Source of the DNA: Mycobacterium colombiense
GTDB taxonomy: Bacteria; Actinomycetota; Actinomycetes; Mycobacteriales; Mycobacteriaceae
Assembly (NCBI RefSeq): GCF_001665835.1
Contig: NZ_LZSX01000008.1
Span: forward strand, 1-64,000
DNA: 64,000 bases
Direction: 5' to 3'
In this document: piece after piece, positions 28,007 through 37,908 of the stretch
Numbering within the stretch: position 1 is the first letter of the stretch
Layout of the letters: every line of letters starts with the position of its first letter
Program-made: the position numbers and the translations under genes
The notes under the pieces: generated by a model
Told to the model about the DNA's origin: nothing
The model's database searches: none
Seen by the model: only the letters and a program-made list of their open reading frames with translations

Positions 28007-28279
28007 TTAGACGCCGCGGTTCCGAGTGGTGGTGGGCCCGACGCCGGTGCCAGCGGCCGCGTCCTTCCGGCGCATCAATCCGGCGAGTCCGCCCAGGCCC
28101 AGGAGGCCCACGAGGCCCCACAGCCCGGTCTTATCGTTGTGCTGGTCATTGTTGTTGTCCGCCAACGTCGTTGTGGTGGACGACGGCGTGGGAGCACTCG
28201 GACTGGCGGCATTGGCGACACCAGCTCCGCCGAACAGCAGTGCTCCGGTGGCCGAAACGATTGCAATGGTCCTACGCAT
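28007..28279 (-). CDS. WGxxGxxG-type small exported membrane protein
   Basis: 90 residues. A signal peptide (VSATGALLFGGAGVANA-A), a Ser/Thr/Asn/Asp-rich linker, then one TM helix with the WGLVGLLGLGGLAGLMRRKD pattern, followed by a charged stop-transfer and short tail. This matches the WGxxGxxG small-protein family and resembles a sorting-type C-terminus. Function unknown. The RBS AGGAG is 5-9 nt upstream. Confidence 0.78.
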   Translation of the reverse strand: MRRTIAIVSATGALLFGGAGVANAASPSAPTPSSTTTTLADNNNDQHNDKTGLWGLVGLLGLGGLAGLMRRKDAAAGTGVGPTTTRNRGV

Positions 28280-28600
28280 TTCTACTCCTAATGGGTTTGC
28301 TCGGTCGAGCCCAGATGGCCGATCGACACGCGTTTCGGGACCAGGGTGCTCTAGTCTCCGCAGAAAGCGACGCCGACCGATGGCCGTAACGTCGCGAGGG
28401 ATGGCTTACCCCGGCCAGCAACGTCGAAACTCGATGCCGCGGGCTTTTCGTTTGCTGGCCGCGGCAAGCGGAGGCTCCGGCGGGAAACCCGGCGCAAAAG
28501 CGAGACGTCGCACGACCGTCCGGACTGAGTTCTCACCCGGTCGGGTTACGGTTAGGGGCAACGCACCCGCCCGACACACAGAGACGACAGATCAGCCGAC
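28280..28600. other. Divergent intergenic region with one inverted repeat
   Basis: No gene is visible. A near-perfect inverted repeat pairs GGCCAGCAACG (about 28411) with CGTTTGCTGGCC (about 28450), one bulged base, enclosing a ~28-nt loop. It could be a structured leader or terminator for either divergent gene. No riboswitch consensus that I know fits. Confidence 0.35.
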
Positions 28601-29521
28601 ATGTACGAACCGGTCAACACCACCGCCGCCGAGCCCGAAGACATCGGCTCTCGCATCGACCCGGTCCTTGCCCGGAGTTGGCTCCTGGTCAACGGCACGC
28701 ACGCCGACCGGTTCCAATCCGCGGTGAACTCGCGCGCTGACATCGTCGTCTTCGACATCGAGGACGCGGTGGCGCCCAAGGACAAGAACGCCGCCCGCGA
28801 CAACGTGGTGAGCTGGCTGGGCGCCGGCAACATCGACTGGGTCCGCGTCAACGGCTTCGGGACCCCCTGGTGGGCCGACGACCTGGCCGCCCTGGCCACC
28901 ACCCCGGTCGGCGGGGTGATGCTGGCGATGGTCGAATCGGTCGACCATGTGACCGAGACCGCCAAGCGGCTGCCCGATGTGCCGATCGTGGCCCTGGTGG
29001 AAACGGCCCGGGGCCTGGAACGCATCACCGAGATCGCCGCGACCAAGGGCACCTTCCGGCTCGCTTTCGGCATCGGCGACTTCCGCCGCGACACCGGTTT
29101 CGGCGACGACCCGGCCACCCTGGCCTACACGCGATCACGTTTCACCATCGCCTCCAAGGCCGCCAACCTGCCCAGCGCGATCGACGGGCCGACCATCGGC
29201 TCCAATCCGCTGAAACTGATCGAGGCCACCGCGGTGTCCACCCAGTTCGGGATGACCGGCAAGATCTGCCTGACGCCCGATCAATGTGCCGTCGTCAACG
29301 AGGGACTCTCGCCGTCGCAGGATGAAATCTCGTGGGCGAAAGAGTTCTTCGTCGAGTTCGAACGTGACGGGGGAGAGATCCGCAACGGCTCCGACCTGCC
29401 CCGCATCGCCCGGGCCACCAAGATTCTGGAGCTGGCCCGCGCGTACGGCATCGAGGCGTTGGACATCGACGAGGAAGAGCGCGATCACTCGCCCGCGCCG
29501 TCGGATACCTACCACTACTGA
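28601..29521 (+). CDS. HpcH/HpaI aldolase/citrate lyase (CitE-like) family protein
   Basis: 306 residues, CitE-like TIM barrel (VVFDIEDAVAPKDKNAARDNV with the Mg-binding acid region, VALVETARGLERI, FRLAFGIGDFRRDTG). CitE-like stand-alone proteins act on CoA thioesters such as citramalyl- or malyl-CoA. No citrate lyase alpha, gamma or acyl-carrier genes are present, so it is not part of a citrate lyase complex. It sits next to DUF488 as in M. tuberculosis Rv3075c/Rv3073c. Confidence 0.85.
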   Translation: MYEPVNTTAAEPEDIGSRIDPVLARSWLLVNGTHADRFQSAVNSRADIVVFDIEDAVAPKDKNAARDNVVSWLGAGNIDWVRVNGFGTPWWADDLAALATTPVGGVMLAMVESVDHVTETAKRLPDVPIVALVETARGLERITEIAATKGTFRLAFGIGDFRRDTGFGDDPATLAYTRSRFTIASKAANLPSAIDGPTIGSNPLKLIEATAVSTQFGMTGKICLTPDQCAVVNEGLSPSQDEISWAKEFFVEFERDGGEIRNGSDLPRIARATKILELARAYGIEALDIDEEERDHSPAPSDTYHY

Positions 29522-29560
29522 GCCAGTGGACGCCTGCACGTCCGCGATTACGCTGATGTG

Positions 29561-29917
29561 GTGAGCGCCAAGGGCCGGATCCGGGTGGCGCGGGTCTACG
29601 ACAACGTCAGCCCCGACGAGGGCCAGCGCGTGCTGGTCGACCGCGTCTGGCCACGAGGGGTGCGCAAAGACGATCCGCGCGTGGGCATCTGGTGCAAGGA
29701 CGTCGCCCCGTCGAAGGATCTCCGCGAGTGGTACCACCACGACTCGGACCGCTTCGACGAATTCGCGTCGCGCTACAAGAGCGAGTTGCGCGACAGCGGC
29801 GCCCTGGACGAGCTGCGCAAGCTCGCCAAACGCGGTTCCATCACGCTGGTGACGGCAACCCGCGAGCTCGACATCAGCCAGGCCGCAGTCCTGGCCAAGC
29901 TGCTCAAACCTCGCTGA
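29561..29917 (+). CDS. DUF488 family protein
   Basis: 118 residues (RVYDNVSPDEGQRVLVDRVWPRGVRKDD), the compact DUF488/YeaO type of unknown function. The GTG at 29561 is preferred: TACGCT at 29549-29554 lies 6 nt upstream, giving a leaderless transcript; GTG 29558 is one codon earlier. A neighbour of citE-like as in M. tuberculosis (Rv3073c). Confidence 0.82.
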   Translation: MSAKGRIRVARVYDNVSPDEGQRVLVDRVWPRGVRKDDPRVGIWCKDVAPSKDLREWYHHDSDRFDEFASRYKSELRDSGALDELRKLAKRGSITLVTATRELDISQAAVLAKLLKPR

Positions 29918-29959
29918 ACCTGCTTCGAACCGGCAACGTCGTAGGCTCGTCCCGTTGAC

Positions 29960-30586
29960 ATGACCACCCCCGACCCGATCCTCCCGCGGGAACTGACCGA
30001 CCTTCCCGAGGCGATCCGCGGCGTCGCGCCGCCGCCCATCCCGGAATTGCCTGCGCCCTACGGTCTGCGCGTCGCCGACCCGGATGCCGACGCCGAGATG
30101 GTCGCGGAGTGGATGAGCCGACCGCATCTGGTCGAGGCGTGGGAGTCCAACTGGCCGGCGGCGCGGTGGCACCGCTACCTGAAGGCGCAATTGGAAGGCG
30201 GCTTCTCACGCCCGCTCATCGCCACCCTGGACGAGGTTGACCGCGGATACATCGAAATATACAGAGCGGCAAAGGATTCCATTGCTCGGCGATACGAGCA
30301 TGACCCCTACGATCTGGGCCTGCACGTCGCTGTCGCTGATTTGGACTACATCGAACGCGGCCACGTCAGTTACCTGCTGCCGTATTTGGTCATCGGCATC
30401 TTCACCCGCGATCCGCGGTGTCGCCGCATCATGTTCGACCCCGATCACCGCAATGCGTTGGCGCGCAAGTTCTGTGAACGAGGCGGCTGCGCATTTCTCG
30501 GCGAGCATGACATGTCGAACCGGCGGATGGCGCTGTACGTGCTGCCCCGAACTCCCGAAGACGTCCCCCGTCAGCGCGACACCTGA
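29960..30586 (+). CDS. mbtK: MbtK-type lysine N6-acyltransferase (GNAT)
   Basis: 208 residues, strongly like M. tuberculosis MbtK (Rv1347c, 210 aa) from memory. Shared stretches include PPYGLRVA-like, AEWMSRPHL-AWE, DPYDLGLH-A-ADL, CRRIMFDPDHRN and FLGEHD-NRRMALY. MbtK transfers a long acyl chain from the carrier protein MbtL to the mycobactin lysine side chain. No other mbt gene and no IdeR-like box is nearby. It may be the relocated mbtK or a paralogue acting on another amine. Confidence 0.85.
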   Translation: MTTPDPILPRELTDLPEAIRGVAPPPIPELPAPYGLRVADPDADAEMVAEWMSRPHLVEAWESNWPAARWHRYLKAQLEGGFSRPLIATLDEVDRGYIEIYRAAKDSIARRYEHDPYDLGLHVAVADLDYIERGHVSYLLPYLVIGIFTRDPRCRRIMFDPDHRNALARKFCERGGCAFLGEHDMSNRRMALYVLPRTPEDVPRQRDT

Positions 30587-30604
30587 TGGCGCCGCGCGCC
30601 CGCA

Positions 30605-30988
30605 TCAAAGCTGCTGTGCCAGCTGCTGTCCGATGAAGGCCGCCGCTTCACCGAGCAAGAGGCTCACGACGATGTTGGCCAATGCCGCGCGGAGTTGGCG
30701 TTCCTCGCCGAGCCGCTGCGTTTCGAGCATCCAGGTGGAAAACGTGGTGTAGGCACCGACGAAGGCGGTACCGGCCAGCATGGCCACGTCCTTGTTCAGC
30801 GCCATACCACCGAGGAAGCCCAAAAGCGCTGCGCCACTGAGGTTCACGGCAAGCGTGCCGAACGGAAACGGCCGTGATAGCCGGCGCGCCACCGTGCGGT
30901 CGATGACGAAACGCAGCACTGACCCGATGCCGCCGATGAGCACGACGCCGACCCAGACCAGAGTCGTCGTCGCCGCAGCGGCGGTCAT
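30605..30988 (-). CDS. crcB: Fluoride channel Fluc/CrcB, subunit 2
   Basis: 127 residues, four TM helices. Fluc motifs: GGIGSVLRF (helix 1), [18 protein letters not shown] (helix 2, Asn lining the pore) and GAYTTFSTW (helix 3, the Na-binding break). It overlaps the upstream crcB by 4 nt, so the two probably form the heterodimeric, dual-topology fluoride exporter. The longer open frame to 31270 is an artefact through the neighbour. Confidence 0.92.
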   Translation of the reverse strand: MTAAAATTTLVWVGVVLIGGIGSVLRFVIDRTVARRLSRPFPFGTLAVNLSGAALLGFLGGMALNKDVAMLAGTAFVGAYTTFSTWMLETQRLGEERQLRAALANIVVSLLLGEAAAFIGQQLAQQL

Positions 30989-31383
30989 CGGCGCACCCGG
31001 ACCCGGCGCACCAACTTGGTAGCAAGGTGCACCGCCAGCAGGCCCAGCACGATGCTGGTCACGGTGTAGCCGACGGCCAGCCCCCAGTGGCCGTGTTCGA
31101 TCATCCTCAGCGTTTCGACCTGCATCGTCGAGAAAGTGGTTAAACCGCCGCACAATCCGGTGCCGAGCAGGGGCCGCCGATAGCTCGACGTCGGCAACCG
31201 CTCCAGCAGTCGGGTGGTGAAGTAGCCCACCAGGAATGCGCCGACGATGTTGACCGTGAAGGTGGGCCATGGCCAGCTCGTCGGGTCACCGCCGGCCAGG
31301 GTGCCCAGCGCCGCACGTGCCAGGGAGCCCAACGCCCCACCGGCGAATACCGCGGCCAATTCGCGATAGTCCCGTTGAGCCAC
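30985..31383 (-). CDS. crcB: Fluoride channel Fluc/CrcB, subunit 1
   Basis: 132 residues from GTG 31383 (GAAGGGAA 9-16 nt upstream). Motifs: [26 protein letters not shown] and [14 protein letters not shown]-terminal basic tail. It pairs with the overlapping second subunit. No guanidine or fluoride riboswitch is evident upstream. Confidence 0.92.
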   Translation of the reverse strand: MAQRDYRELAAVFAGGALGSLARAALGTLAGGDPTSWPWPTFTVNIVGAFLVGYFTTRLLERLPTSSYRRPLLGTGLCGGLTTFSTMQVETLRMIEHGHWGLAVGYTVTSIVLGLLAVHLATKLVRRVRVRR

Positions 31384-31484
31384 TGGGTCGATTCCCTTCG
31401 TTCGCCGGTGCGCTACGCAGCGTATGGCCGAAGTCCAGACCGGCGCAGCCCGGGGGGACGCGGACACAGGCAGAATTGGTAACC

Positions 31485-33128
31485 ATGGTCGCCAACCCCC
31501 GCGCCGGTCAGCCGGCCCAGCCCCAAGACCTCGTCGATCTGCCCCACCTGGTGACGGCGTATTACTCGACTGCGCCCGACCCCGGTGACGTCGCTCAACA
31601 GGTCGCCTTCGGCACGTCGGGGCACCGCGGATCGGCGCTCAACGGGGCGTTCAACGAGGCTCACATCCTGGCGATCACCCAGGCCATCGTCGAGTACCGC
31701 GCCGCGCACGGCACCACGGGCCCGTTGTTCATCGGCCGGGACACGCACGGCCTGTCGGAGCCGGCGTGGGTGTCGGCGCTGGAGGTGCTGGCCGCCAACG
31801 ACGTCGTCGCCATGATCGACTCCCGCGACCGATACACCCCGACACCTGCGGTCAGCCACGCCATCCTCAGCTACAACCGCGGCCGCACCGAGGCGCTGGC
31901 CGACGGAATCGTCGTGACGCCGTCGCACAACCCGCCCTCCGACGGTGGCTTCAAATACAACCCGCCCAACGGTGGCCCGGCCGATACCGACGCCACCAAC
32001 GCGATTGCCAAGCGCGCCAACGAGATCCTGCGCGACGGGTCGGGCGTCAACCGCATCCCGCTGGCCCGGGCGCTGCAAACCGCGCAACGCCACGATTACC
32101 TCGGCAACTATGTCGACGACCTGCCCAACGTGGTCGACATCGACGCCATCCGCGCGGCCGGGGTGCGTATCGGCGCCGACCCGCTGGGCGGGGCCAGCGT
32201 GGACTATTGGGCGGAGATCGCCCAGCGGCATCGCCTGGACCTGACCGTGGTCAATCCGTTGGTCGACGCGACATGGCGATTCATGACGCTCGACCACGAC
32301 GGCAAGATCCGGATGGACTGCAGCTCGCCGGACGCGATGGCGGGGCTTATCCGAACGATGTCCGACAACCCCGGCCGCTACCAGATCGCCACCGGCAACG
32401 ACGCCGACTCCGACCGGCACGGCATCGTCACGCCCGACGAGGGCCTGCTCAACCCGAACCACTATCTCGCGGTGGCCATCGAATACCTCTACACCCAGCG
32501 GCCGTCGTGGCCGGGCGGCATCGCCGTCGGCAAGACCGCCGTCAGTTCATCGATGATCGACCGGGTGGTCGCCGGCATCGGCCGCAAACTGATCGAAGTG
32601 CCGGTCGGATTCAAGTGGTTCGTCGACGGCCTGATCGGGGGCACCATCGGCTTCGGCGGCGAGGAGTCGGCCGGGGCGTCGTTCCTGCGGCGGGACGGCT
32701 CGGTGTGGACCACCGACAAGGACGGCATCATCCTGGCGCTGCTGGCCTCGGAGATTCTCGCGGTCACCGGTGCGAGCCCGTCGCAGCGCTATCAGCGGCT
32801 GACCGCCGAGTACGGCACGCCGTACTACGCGCGGGTCGACGCGCCCGCCGACCGTGACCAAAAGGCCCGGCTCTCAAAGCTCTCCGCCGACCAGGTGACC
32901 GCGACGGAATTGGCGGGGGAGCCGATCACCGCGAAGCTGACCGCGGCGCCGGGCAATGGCGCACCACTGGGCGGATTGAAGGTGACGACGACCAATGCAT
33001 GGTTTGCCGCGCGTCCGTCGGGAACCGAGGACGTGTACAAGATTTACGCGGAATCCTTCAACGGGCCTGAGCATTTGGCGGAGGTGCAAGAAACCGCGCG
33101 CGAGGTAGTTAATAAAGTCATTGGGTGA
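31485..33128 (+). CDS. pgm: Phosphoglucomutase (alpha-D-glucose phosphate-specific)
   Basis: 547 residues from ATG 31485. Motifs: [10 protein letters not shown], the phosphoserine loop [20 protein letters not shown], metal loop [12 protein letters not shown], sugar loop [10 protein letters not shown] and phosphate loop [12 protein letters not shown]. Interconverts glucose-1- and glucose-6-phosphate for glycogen, trehalose and cell-wall polysaccharide synthesis. Divergent from crcB, in the same arrangement I recall for Rv3068c-Rv3070. Confidence 0.95.
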   Translation: MVANPRAGQPAQPQDLVDLPHLVTAYYSTAPDPGDVAQQVAFGTSGHRGSALNGAFNEAHILAITQAIVEYRAAHGTTGPLFIGRDTHGLSEPAWVSALEVLAANDVVAMIDSRDRYTPTPAVSHAILSYNRGRTEALADGIVVTPSHNPPSDGGFKYNPPNGGPADTDATNAIAKRANEILRDGSGVNRIPLARALQTAQRHDYLGNYVDDLPNVVDIDAIRAAGVRIGADPLGGASVDYWAEIAQRHRLDLTVVNPLVDATWRFMTLDHDGKIRMDCSSPDAMAGLIRTMSDNPGRYQIATGNDADSDRHGIVTPDEGLLNPNHYLAVAIEYLYTQRPSWPGGIAVGKTAVSSSMIDRVVAGIGRKLIEVPVGFKWFVDGLIGGTIGFGGEESAGASFLRRDGSVWTTDKDGIILALLASEILAVTGASPSQRYQRLTAEYGTPYYARVDAPADRDQKARLSKLSADQVTATELAGEPITAKLTAAPGNGAPLGGLKVTTTNAWFAARPSGTEDVYKIYAESFNGPEHLAEVQETAREVVNKVIG

Positions 33129-34390
33129 CTTTTTCCCTCCGTCTTGCCCGCTCGGGGGGGCGTGCGTCCCGTTCTGGCCGGCTGCCGCGTGAAGTCTGGA
33201 TTCTGAGCTGGGCGAATATCATGATCGCCCTGGGCTACGGGGTGATCTCGCCGGCGCTGCCAACCTTTGCACGTACCTTCGGGGTCAGCATCAAGGCGGT
33301 GACATTCTTGGTCACCGTCTTTTCGTTGAGCCGGTTGTGTTTCGCACCGGTCAGTGGCCTGCTCACCGAGCGGTTGGGTGAGCGGCGGATCTATATCGCG
33401 GGTTTGCTGATCGTGGCGGTGTCGACCGCCGCGTGTGCGTTTTCCCAGGCTTACTGGCAGTTAATGCTTTTCCGGGTCTTCAGCGGCATCGGGTCCACGA
33501 TGTTTTATGTCTCGGCGCTGGGACTGATGATCCACATCAGCCCTCCCGACGCGCGCGGGCGGATCGCGGGGCTGTTCACCACTTCGTTCATGGTCGGCGC
33601 CGTCGGCGGTCCGGCGGTCGGCGGCCTGGCGGCGGGATGGGGACTGACCGCACCATTCGTCGTCTACGGCGTCGCCATGCTGGGTGTCGCGGTGGTGCTG
33701 TTCTACAGCCTGCGGAACTCGGCCCTGGCCGCACCGCCGCCGCCGAGCCGATCCACGGTGACGCTGCGCGAGGCGCTGCGGGTGCGGGCGTACCGGTCGG
33801 CGCTGCTGTCCAATTTCGCGACGGGATGGTCGGCGTTCGGCCTGCGCGTCGCCCTGGTCCCGCTGTTCATCTCCGACGTCATGGGCCGCGGCATCGGCAT
33901 CATCGGCGTGGTGCTCGCGGCGTTCGCGGGCGGCAATGCGCTGGCCGTCATCCCGAGCGGCTACCTGTCGGACCGGATGGGGCGGCGCACCTTGTTGATC
34001 ATCGGGCTGGTGACGTCCGGGGTGGCGACCGTCTGGCTGGGCTTCGTGTCGTCGCTGCCGGTGTTCATGGTGGCGGCCGGCGTGGTCGGGGCGATGACGG
34101 GGATCTACATGTCGCCGCTGCAGGCCGCCGTCGCCGACATCCTGGGCAATGAAGCCCGCGCGGGCCTACCGGTGGCGACGGTGCAGATGATGTCGGACCT
34201 GGGTGCCATCGTCGGATCGATGGCGGTCGGCTGGACCGCCGAGCAGTTCAGCTACACGTGGGGCTTCGTCATCAGCGGGATCGTCCTGCTGATCGCCGCC
34301 GTCGGCTGGGTGGTGGCGCCGGAGACGCGGACGGCGGTCGATCTGGAGGCAGATCTGCTCGCATCCGAGTCGGACGTCGAGCCGGTATGA
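33125..34390 (+). CDS. MFS transporter (12 TM)
   Basis: 421 residues, twelve predicted helices in two halves. The MFS signature loop between helices 2 and 3 reads GLLTERLGERRIYI and its second-half equivalent is GYLSDRMGRRTLLII. The GTG start overlaps the pgm stop (GTGA). It resembles drug:H+ antiporter-type exporters; substrate unknown. The last gene before the tRNA-Ala island. Confidence 0.88.
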   Translation: MTFSLRLARSGGRASRSGRLPREVWILSWANIMIALGYGVISPALPTFARTFGVSIKAVTFLVTVFSLSRLCFAPVSGLLTERLGERRIYIAGLLIVAVSTAACAFSQAYWQLMLFRVFSGIGSTMFYVSALGLMIHISPPDARGRIAGLFTTSFMVGAVGGPAVGGLAAGWGLTAPFVVYGVAMLGVAVVLFYSLRNSALAAPPPPSRSTVTLREALRVRAYRSALLSNFATGWSAFGLRVALVPLFISDVMGRGIGIIGVVLAAFAGGNALAVIPSGYLSDRMGRRTLLIIGLVTSGVATVWLGFVSSLPVFMVAAGVVGAMTGIYMSPLQAAVADILGNEARAGLPVATVQMMSDLGAIVGSMAVGWTAEQFSYTWGFVISGIVLLIAAVGWVVAPETRTAVDLEADLLASESDVEPV

Positions 34391-34446
34391 GCAGCAACTT
34401 TGAAGGTCAGTTACCCGTGGTGTAACTTCGATGGGCACGACTTCAT

Positions 34447-34519
34447 GGGGCTATGGCGCAGCTGGTAGCGCACCACACTGGCAGTGTGGGGGTCAGGGGT
34501 TCGAGTCCCCTTAGCTCCA
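34447..34519 (+). tRNA. tRNA-Ala(GGC)
   Basis: A 73-nt cloverleaf: acceptor GGGGCTA pairs with TAGCTCC (one G-U), anticodon arm CCACA-CTGGCAG-TGTGG gives anticodon GGC, T arm AGGGG-TTCGAGT-CCCCT, discriminator A. CCA is not encoded. Its 3' end is the left boundary of an accessory region, and copies of that 3' end occur at 45.08 and 49.98 kb. Confidence 0.95.
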
Positions 34520-34521
34520 CT
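34497..34521 (+). repeat. attL-like tRNA 3'-end direct repeat
   Basis: The 25 nt covering the T-arm loop and acceptor 3' strand of tRNA-Ala recur exactly at 49984-50008 and, with one base missing, at 45083-45105. Such direct repeats mark integration of mobile elements into tRNA genes. The tRNA is intact here, so this is the reconstituted left attachment site. Confidence 0.85.
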
Positions 34522-34610
34522 AAAGAGGTCTTACTCGAACCCGCGCCCGAAAGGATGTCGGCGAGAGTAAGAGCCAATCCAGAAGACGAATAATGACCTG
34601 CTCGATCCGA

Positions 34611-34634
34611 GGCTCCCGCGAGGGGGCCTTGTTT
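34611..34634 (+). terminator. Hairpin with T-rich tail
   Basis: GGCTCCC-GCGA-GGGGGCC (one G-U pair) is followed by TTGTTT. This intrinsic-terminator-like hairpin lies between the tRNA and the recombinase remnant and could end transcripts from the tRNA side. Confidence 0.4.
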
Positions 34635-34669
34635 CGTTGTGACGGCCGTGGCGTTCGCTGAGGTTTTCC

Positions 34670-34900
34670 TCGACATCGCAAGCGCCGGGTGGAATTCGTC
34701 GAAGGGCGGATTCAAGTCGCTTGCCTGAACACCGTGTTCGTCGAGGAAGATCCGCTGGTAGAAAGTCTCGTTGAGATTCCGGCGGATCTCATTGGTGCCG
34801 TCGGTGTAGGTCGCTTCCGGATCAGACATGAGATCGAGCGTCCTAGCTGGATCGGTGCTTCACAGTCCCGGGCGACGTCGACGCGAGGGTGTCGGCGTTG
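34670..34900 (-). pseudogene. Serine recombinase, C-terminal remnant
   Basis: The minus strand reads TLDLMSDPEATYTDGTNEIRR then NLNETFYQRIFLDEHG and NPPFDEFHPAL. The LDL-x7-Y-x9-RR-LN--F pattern is typical of the last part of large serine recombinases (after the zinc-ribbon/coiled coil). Just upstream, another frame reads EAPIQLGR, which would join after a frameshift near 34850. No catalytic domain is present. It probably is what remains of the element's own or a resident recombinase. Assignment is by pattern memory only. Confidence 0.5.
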
Positions 34901-35488
34901 ACGGCCGACATGGGTCACCGCAGAGAATTGGCGGCATCAAAAGCCTTGACCACCAACGCAATCCTGCAGGGATTCGACCGGCGGCCGAGGCGCTCGCTAG
35001 CCTCTACGGCCGCAGTCCCGCCCGCTGTGGTCGAAACCGCCGCACGTCGGGGGCAGCGCATGGCGTTGCCACCTAGGGATTACGGCGGTCTTTGACTGGA
35101 ATGGCGGCGTCCACATTGGGGGCGTATGGTTCTTCATAAGCGGATAAAAGTTATCCGGTTAGGAGTTCCAGCTCGTGATCACGGTCCAAGCCGATGTTGC
35201 GTCGCGGTCGCCGCGCCGTGACGCTCGGCCACCGATTTCCACTGATCCTGATAGCTATCGGTGCCGTCAGCGACTTCGTCGGCAGCCAAAACCCCGAGCT
35301 ATGGCAGCGCCTGTTTCGGCTGACCATCGGTGGCATGCGGACGACTCACACCTACCAGTCGGCCTCGACGCACCGCCGGCACTGACGAGGCAACAACTGC
35401 ATGCCGCGACCCAGACCGATGCACCCCCGCCGCGATGCTACGGCTTCCACTTCTCACGATCCGACCAACAGGAAAGAAAGGCCTTGTG
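34901..35488. other. Island left end, no confident gene
   Basis: About 590 nt with only short open frames of poor coding character. One (35194-35385 +) could encode a 63-residue peptide with a hydrophobic stretch, but nothing supports it. Likely decayed sequence plus the promoter of the methyltransferase gene. Confidence 0.4.
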
Positions 35489-36301
35489 ATGACCACGTCT
35501 ACGACCCACACCTCGCCCATTGACTCGATGCCGCGCGGTGGCCACGATGCGTCGTGGCTAAGCCGCTGCCTGCAAACCGACGTCCTCGAGTACACCGACC
35601 GCTACGACATTCCCGACCAGATCAAGCAATACGTCGTCACCGCACTCGATAACATGGGCACCCGGCAGGGGACGCACGCGTCCACCGCTCAACTCGCTGT
35701 TGACCTCGTTGCCGGGATCGACACCCCCCGCATCCTGGAATTGGGCGCCGGCCACGGCCGCCTCTCCGACCACATCCTGCACCTGCACCCCACCGCCGAG
35801 CTCACCATCTCCGACTTAGACCCCCATTCAGTGCGCAACGTCGCCAGCGGCCCACTGGGCCGCCACCCGCGAGTGAGAACCAAGGTCGTCGACGCCACCA
35901 ACATCGACGATCCAGACGACAGCTACGACCTGGTGGTATTCGCCAATGCGTTCCATCACCTCCCGCCACCCGTCGCGGTCAAGGCCATCGCCGACGCCAC
36001 CCGGGTCGGCAAAACCTTCCTCATCGTCGACCTCAAGCGCATGCCTTCACCGGTCCTGGCGCTGCTGCCGCTGATCATGCCAACCATCGCATTGAGGGTG
36101 CGCCCGCTGGCCGCAGCAGGCGCCGTCATGCACGACGCTTATATCAGCGCCCTGCGCGCCTACAGCCCCTCGGCCTTCACCGGTTTGGGAAAGGCCGCCG
36201 ATCCCCACATGCGGGTCCAGTTCCTGCCGACGCCCAAGAGGCGAATGCGCTCGCTGGCCCTCACCTTCCGCCGGCCTGGAACGCCACGGACGGTGGCATG
36301 A
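35489..36301 (+). CDS. SAM-dependent class I methyltransferase
   Basis: 270 residues from ATG 35489 (AGGAAAG upstream). Motif I is ILELGAGHGRLSDHIL, followed by SDLD (acid for ribose), VVDATNID and VVFANAFHHLPPP. The C-terminal half has hydrophobic segments (PVLALLPLIMPTIALRVRPL), suggesting membrane association or a lipid substrate. It is followed directly by a cyclopropane-synthase remnant, but it is not itself of that family. Confidence 0.82.
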   Translation: MTTSTTHTSPIDSMPRGGHDASWLSRCLQTDVLEYTDRYDIPDQIKQYVVTALDNMGTRQGTHASTAQLAVDLVAGIDTPRILELGAGHGRLSDHILHLHPTAELTISDLDPHSVRNVASGPLGRHPRVRTKVVDATNIDDPDDSYDLVVFANAFHHLPPPVAVKAIADATRVGKTFLIVDLKRMPSPVLALLPLIMPTIALRVRPLAAAGAVMHDAYISALRAYSPSAFTGLGKAADPHMRVQFLPTPKRRMRSLALTFRRPGTPRTVA

Positions 36302-37195
<894 letters not shown>

Positions 37196-37304
37196 GGAAC
37201 CCAAGTGTAACGACGCCCACGCCAAAAACGGATTACCTATATCCACTTTGTCCACTAGGTTACGTAGCTAGACCCCGGCAGCCGCCGCCCAGGAGTGGCC
37301 TATG

Positions 37305-37515
37305 TCGTTGGCTTGCATCACGATTGGCGTGACTTCCCGAACGCTAAATCGATTAGCGCTGGGCGGCCGCGATGACCGCGATAGTGGGGGTCGTGCGGCG
37401 GGTGTGGCTGTCGCTGCTGATCGTGGTGGCTGTTGTCATCGGTGGTGTCGCGGTGATGAAGTTGCGCGCGGTCTTTGGCTCCAATGCCGTGGCCGTCGCT
37501 GATCCAGACCTATGA
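37305..37515 (+). pseudogene. Truncated duplicate of mmpS with its leader
   Basis: From ATG 37372 the frame encodes a 47-residue peptide almost identical to the first ~40 residues of MmpS at 41439 ([30 protein letters not shown]), then a premature stop. The preceding ~65 nt also match the leader at 41372-41438, including a shared run GATTAGCGCTGGGCGGCCGC. This is a truncated copy left by duplication; the TM anchor is present but the periplasmic domain is missing. Confidence 0.8.
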
Positions 37516-37635
37516 CATCCGCTTCGCACGCAACGCCTCAAGCAATCCGCATCTCTCATCGCACACGGACGACTGATCAACACCACCCGCATACCCCAAG
37601 CGGCACGGCCGGGTCGACATTACCGCTGACTGGGA

Positions 37636-37758
37636 TCAAGGCCATGCTCACGCATGCCCTGCTGCGCCGCAGCGGACGCGGGCATCGATAGCCAGTTGAC
37701 GTTTGCGTCGCTGCAGGCCGCTCCGTCGCGGGCGGCCTGGTTGTTGAGCCATCGCGGT
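37636..37758 (-). pseudogene. Duplicate fragment of the tetR 5' end
   Basis: About 123 nt match the first ~43 codons of the TetR gene at 39443-40087 (e.g. the shared AAQQGMREHGLD coding block and the CGCAAACGTCAACT stretch) but carry frame-disrupting changes and end before the recognition helix. The match continues into the promoter/operator region to about 37846, so one block of tetR start plus operators exists twice. Confidence 0.75.
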
Positions 37759-37804
37759 GTGCATCCCGCACCTCCGTTGTCACCGCCACTACCCAGTTGA
37801 CTTA

Positions 37805-37846
37805 TGTCACTCAACAGTGACATAGTGTCACTAATGAGTGGCACTA
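37805..37846. promoter_or_regulatory. Two adjacent TetR operators
   Basis: TGTCACT-CAAC-AGTGACA (37805-37822, perfect arms) is followed immediately by TAGTGTCACT-AATG-AGTGGCACTA (37823-37846, 9 of 10). The same core is present before the alpha/beta hydrolase at 40146. The intact TetR at 39443 probably binds here as well and could thereby control the gene at 37909. Confidence 0.65.
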
Positions 37847-37908
37847 TGGCCGCCGCGCCGCCCGAGCCGCACCGTCACCGTTCCGGTGCTTACAGATAGG
37901 ACACGCAC

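Noticed and set aside
28280..28600. Possible riboswitch in the long divergent leader
   Set aside because: An inverted repeat exists, but no conserved core of the ydaO, cobalamin, glycine or Mg classes known to me could be matched.
29920..29960. IdeR iron box before the MbtK-like gene
   Set aside because: No TTAGGTTAGGCTAACCTAA-like palindrome; only an isolated TAGGCT.
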